Below, piece after piece: positions 61,337 to 64,000 of a stretch of 64,000 nucleotides of DNA (within the stretch, counting starts at the first letter, position 1; every line of letters begins with the position of its first letter). Both the position numbers and the translations under genes were made by a program. Origin of the DNA: Synaphobranchus kaupii (taxonomy: Eukaryota; Chordata; Actinopteri; Anguilliformes; Synaphobranchidae); contig CM056380.1 in assembly GCA_029718625.1 (NCBI GenBank), forward strand, positions 46,484,128 to 46,548,127, written 5' to 3'. Under the pieces are notes generated by a model that saw only the letters and a list, made by a program, of their open reading frames with translations, was not told the origin of the DNA and did not search any database.

Positions 61337-64000
61337 CATGCATGCACACACACACTTATGCGTACACACGCATACACACACACCGGAATTGCTCACCCAT
61401 GGGGGATGTCCTCCGGGTGGCCTGGCTCTAGTCCCATAGTGCAAAGCTGCCATCAGAAATCACCAATGATGCACATAGCCCAAGGAGAGCATGCATCACT
61501 ACCCTTTTTGTCTTACAGTTATGGTTTTTTAAACTTCTTCTCTAATTAATTTCTTACCACATACAAATGCGCACATTACAGATGCAAACAGAAAACATAT
61601 ATCAAAGGAACTGTGAGCTTATGAGTCTGCCCAATTGTATCATGAGTTGTACCATTGTACCGTTACCGCTGTAGTTATGGAGAAAGCAAAATTAATTTCT
61701 CAAAATAATGAACTGCCAGTGGGGCTTTAGGTGGCAAAGTACATACATCACTTGCTCTTTCAAAGCAAGCTGAGATGTCAGAGGACTAAGAACATAGCAG
61801 AGTCCTGAGACTCCTGATAGCTATTGAGGACAGCCATATTAAATTGTGTACAATGCATGTTTTAATGTATTGTGTTACCTTTATAGGCCACAGTGATTAC
61901 ACCTGCCTGCATTCCAAAGAAATGAACTGATCCAACAATCAATTAGACAATCAATCAATCAATCAATCACTGCTGTTTTCCGTACAACTTTTGTGACCTA
62001 CCTGTATGCCTGCTCATATGATATGTCAGTTCTGTGCGGGAGCATTCATGACTGGCAGTCATGTTATGCCCCCTGAGGTGGAAATACTTCCTTCAGAAGA
62101 TATTTCCAATACCCCAGGTGCAAACTAAGCAAAGATAAATCTCCTTTGTTCCCACAGAAATCCAAGTAGTCAACAACAACAGTCCTCCTCTTATTTACAT
62201 TACTGAATATCCCCTCAAGGCAATGCTGTCAGTCAATCGTGTAGCGCTTACGAGCCCCTTATAACCCAAATCCAGTGAGATTACCTATTTTTGAGTGAAA
62301 GTTACAGTTGTGAATGGGACTGGTGTATGTGTATAGTCATGGGTATACACATTCAGTGCTGAAGTTTATCTTGTAAGTCGTCAATGGGTTTATTCTGACT
62401 CGGCCCAAATAAAATGAGCCCACTTGAGGATTGAATTAAACCATATTGTATTGTATTGTATTACATTGTATTGTGTTGTATAGTATCGATTTTGTTTTGA
62501 AGCATTTCACATCCACTGGGTGGGATTCCACGCCGCTGTAAGACAGAAAGGTAGGATGCTCTTAATGCCATAATCTGAGAATTGGGTGCAGTAAAAAAAT
62601 AAAGTAGACTCTGCGAGGCCCTAGGGAGGGGAAGACCATATGAGGAAAGACGTAGAAACCCATGGAAGCTTGTGTTCGTGATGAAGTCTGGACCGTGAAA
62701 GTCTGTATATCTGCCTGCACTTGTTTAGGTCTCTGCGAATACCATGGCTTTGCTCCTGCCACAGTTCTGAAAGAACGATGAGCGATCTGCATGTGAATGA
62801 CTCCCATAGTGGGTCATTGGACCCATTGGCCTACAGTGACAGAACAGATGAGAAACAGCCAAGTCTAGGTCCTTCATATGGGACCTTTACTCTCGTTGAA
62901 TTACAACAGTTTAAAGGATTAATGACGCTGATAATATGGAAGCTTGGATATGCAATGTGACTTGTTAAACTTTGTTAGATGTCTATGATGGTCTTTGTAC
63001 CATCAAAATCTTTGAGTCATTGTACTGTGATGTTGTGGAAAGTGATATAACGGTGGTTCCTATATCATCTCTGGGTGATTCGGGTGGGGATAACCCTGTT
63101 ACCTAGGTGCTATAATGCTACGCCAATGGCAGAGCAACCCATTCACAGGACAGGGCATCATTTGCAGGACTGAATGCATAAATTGCAGGTTGATGCATAA
63201 ATCAAATTTTTTGCTGTCCCCTGTAACCCCACTGCTGCATTCACAGTGTGAATGATATCATCTCCAGCTTTTTCTCTCTCTCTCTCTCTTCTTCTTCACC
63301 TCTCTCTCTTTCTGCACTCTAATCTTCTGTCCCTGTTGCATCGTTAACAAAGTAATGCTGTCAACATCCACGTGTCAGCCTCCACACTATATCAAATGCC
63401 AGTGCGGCTGCAACACCCATCCACGCTGGTGCTAAATTTAACTCCGCTGCGAAAAGGTCAGGCCCCAAACCATAGACTACGTCCCTGCCAAGCATCCATT
63501 TTCATCAGTCTTTAACACAGTATCGTGTGGACCAAAGGCCTGAATAACCTTCCAGGCTAAGGGGAGGACAGACTGAGGTCCTATCTGCGATTGAGTAACC
63601 TGTTCTTAAAGGATTAATACCCAAGGTGTCTTTGGGAACTGTGAAACTGTGACACATATTATTATGGTTGCATGGTGACGGTCCAGGGCTGTAGTTCCCG
63701 TGGTCTGCTGTTTATCTGAGACATGCTGTGTGTAGTGATTATGATGTCACAATGCTAACATTCTCTGAGTCTCCCCTCCCATTGGTTCTGCCATATGACT
63801 GGACGCTGTCCTCCTGCCTCCTCCTGCCTTCTCCCGCCATCTGCCTCCAGTTTGGACGGTGCACTGTGTGTCCTCGCTAGTGTGAACCTGTGCTGACTCT
63901 GGATCAGTTGGCTCTAGGGGGAAACTGTTAGAGCTCTCATTGTCTCAGAGAGACACACAGGCTCATCTACTCACACACATATGCACATATACTGTAATTA
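58413..64000. other. Gene-poor non-coding sequence to window end
   Basis: About 5.6 kb with (TG)n at about 59006-59060, (TTTA)n at about 60706-60731, (CA)n at about 61285-61335, (AATC)n at about 61945-61968, (ATTGT)n at about 62445-62480 and (CT)n at about 63271-63290. At about 60389 and 60419 AAGGATTGCCACAAAC is duplicated. No exon, RNA gene or transposon was recognised. Confidence 0.5.

Overview
This window looks like a piece of ray-finned fish (most likely teleost) nuclear genome. It has vertebrate-type split exons with GT/AG borders, Tc1 and Sleeping Beauty-type DNA transposons of the kind common in fish, very long (TG)n/(CA)n tracts, and long minisatellites. No prokaryotic, organellar or viral gene was recognised. 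The species cannot be named from the sequence alone.

The only host gene I can support is the 3' end of a TTC7 gene, best matched to ttc7a, on the + strand. Five coding exons (6543-6659, 9240-9340, 10559-10693, 15808-16010, 37572-37790) join with compatible splice phases into one reading frame of about 257 codons. It ends in the TTC7A-like C-terminus FTVIPREL and a TGA stop. The protein family scaffolds the plasma-membrane phosphatidylinositol 4-kinase (PI4KA) complex. The 5' exons lie upstream of the window. The last intron is very long (about 21.6 kb), and a candidate 3' UTR runs to an AATAAA at 38853. No further gene was recognised from about 38.9 kb to the end.

The introns and the downstream region carry most of the structure. 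There is a complete-looking Tc1 element with an open 340-codon DD34E transposase (7130-8750). A decayed, internally deleted Sleeping Beauty-type element lies at 30191-31448, and an isolated inverted-repeat end of the same type at 45746-45977. Several non-autonomous or foldback elements are present: a 607-bp element with about 219-bp TIRs and TTAA target duplication (17310-17916), a piggyBac-like MITE (42459-42997), a fish MITE at about 40695-40945, a nearly perfect 137-bp-arm palindrome (3814-4100), and an inserted foldback element inside a minisatellite (50457-50778).

Nine different minisatellite families occur in 64 kb, with periods of about 24, 59, 49, 43, 31, 39, 34, 24 and 32 bp. They produce long but meaningless open frames.

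The most interesting host-gene observation is that two ttc7a exons are bracketed by long TG tracts upstream and CA tracts downstream. These could pair in the pre-mRNA across the exon, so exon skipping or circular RNA formation is a testable possibility. I did not find a wholly new gene system.
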